DNA from: Circinella umbellata
Lineage: Eukaryota; Mucoromycota; Mucoromycetes; Mucorales; Lichtheimiaceae
Direction: 5' to 3'
DNA: 64,000 nucleotides
NCBI GenBank assembly: GCA_025093555.1
Contig: JAIWNF010000052.1
Location: 124,001-188,000, forward strand
Below, one piece after another: positions 63,876 through 64,000 of the stretch (position 1 is the stretch's first letter; the number at the start of each line of letters is the position of its first letter). The notes beneath the pieces were generated by a model, which saw only the letters and a program-made list of their open reading frames with translations, did no database searches and was not told where the DNA came from. The position numbers and the translations under genes are program-made.

Positions 63876-64000
63876 TTAAATAACAATTGCTTCTTGATCA
63901 ACAGCCATTCGTTTCATATCTCCTTTTAACCAGATACAAGGGATTGATCCTACGCACATAATTATAGCTGCCGCAACCATGGACATGGTCATGTTATTTG
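63876..64000 (-). CDS. C-terminal end of a multi-pass membrane protein (partial)
   Basis: The last 41 codons of a minus-strand gene that continues beyond the window. The visible part is a hydrophobic helix (MTMSMVAAAIIMCVGSIPCI) followed by WLKGDMKRMAVDQEAIVI and a stop. The helix plus short basic-then-acidic tail with KGDMKR is what is commonly seen after the last span of major facilitator transporters, but the fragment is too short to name a family. Confidence 0.7.
   Translation of the reverse strand, partial: NNMTMSMVAAAIIMCVGSIPCIWLKGDMKRMAVDQEAIVI

Overview
The window is nuclear DNA of an intron-rich, AT-rich fungus. Genes carry many short GT-AG introns. Two chitin synthases, a DUF3455 secreted protein, a Thi20-type ThiD-TenA fusion and a Dbp4 helicase point to a fungus. 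A UBAP1-like ESCRT-I subunit, an MT-A70 methyltransferase-family protein and a Ku80 with an animal-like C-terminal tail point to an early-diverging lineage, most likely Mucoromycota (Mucorales-like). This placement is inference; there is no rRNA or other marker to fix it.

Layout. 1.4-2.7 kb: U6 snRNA exonuclease USB1 (+). 3.8-8.1 kb: class IV chitin synthase (+). 8.1-12.9 kb: long AT-rich gap. 12.9-13.9 kb: repetitive secreted protein with four dibasic sites, all followed by Gly (+). 13.9-16.5 kb: second long gap. 16.5-23.1 kb: head-to-tail minus-strand trio of a CNNM/Mam3-type CBS transporter, a division 1 chitin synthase and a soluble CBS-domain protein. 25.2-26.0 kb: F-box protein (-). 26.5-27.9 kb: decayed gene resembling a FAR1/MULE-type transposase protein (+). 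30.4-31.7 kb: UBAP1-like ESCRT-I subunit (+), convergent with a PMR1-type Ca2+/Mn2+ ATPase (32.1-35.7 kb, -). 37.3-40.8 kb: small SET-domain protein and Dbp4/DDX10 helicase (-). Dbp4 is divergent from an ABCB8-like mitochondrial ABC transporter (40.9-44.0 kb, +), which is followed by Ku80 (44.3-47.8 kb, +) and COG2 (48.8-52.4 kb, +). 52.6-54.9 kb: membrane-anchored FkbM methyltransferase (-). 55.9-58.0 kb: MT-A70 family protein with a DPPL motif (-). 58.3-59.1 kb: secreted DUF3455 protein (-). 59.8-60.7 kb: calmodulin-like protein (+). 61.2-63.4 kb: Thi20-like bifunctional thiamine enzyme (+). 63.9 kb to the end: C-terminus of a membrane protein (-).

Most genes are housekeeping and do not form a pathway cluster. 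Loose themes are cell wall and secretory pathway (two chitin synthases, PMR1, COG2, ESCRT-I subunit, FkbM protein, secreted proteins) and DNA maintenance (Ku80, MT-A70 protein). I found no CRISPR array, rRNA, intact tRNA or intact mobile element. The most notable items are the Kex2-processed repeat protein, the Ku80 tail, the DPPL MT-A70 protein, the UBAP1-like subunit and an apparent excess of the palindrome TACGTA in the gaps. Exon joins were derived by hand from splice consensus and reading phase; ends may be off by a base where phase could not be checked.
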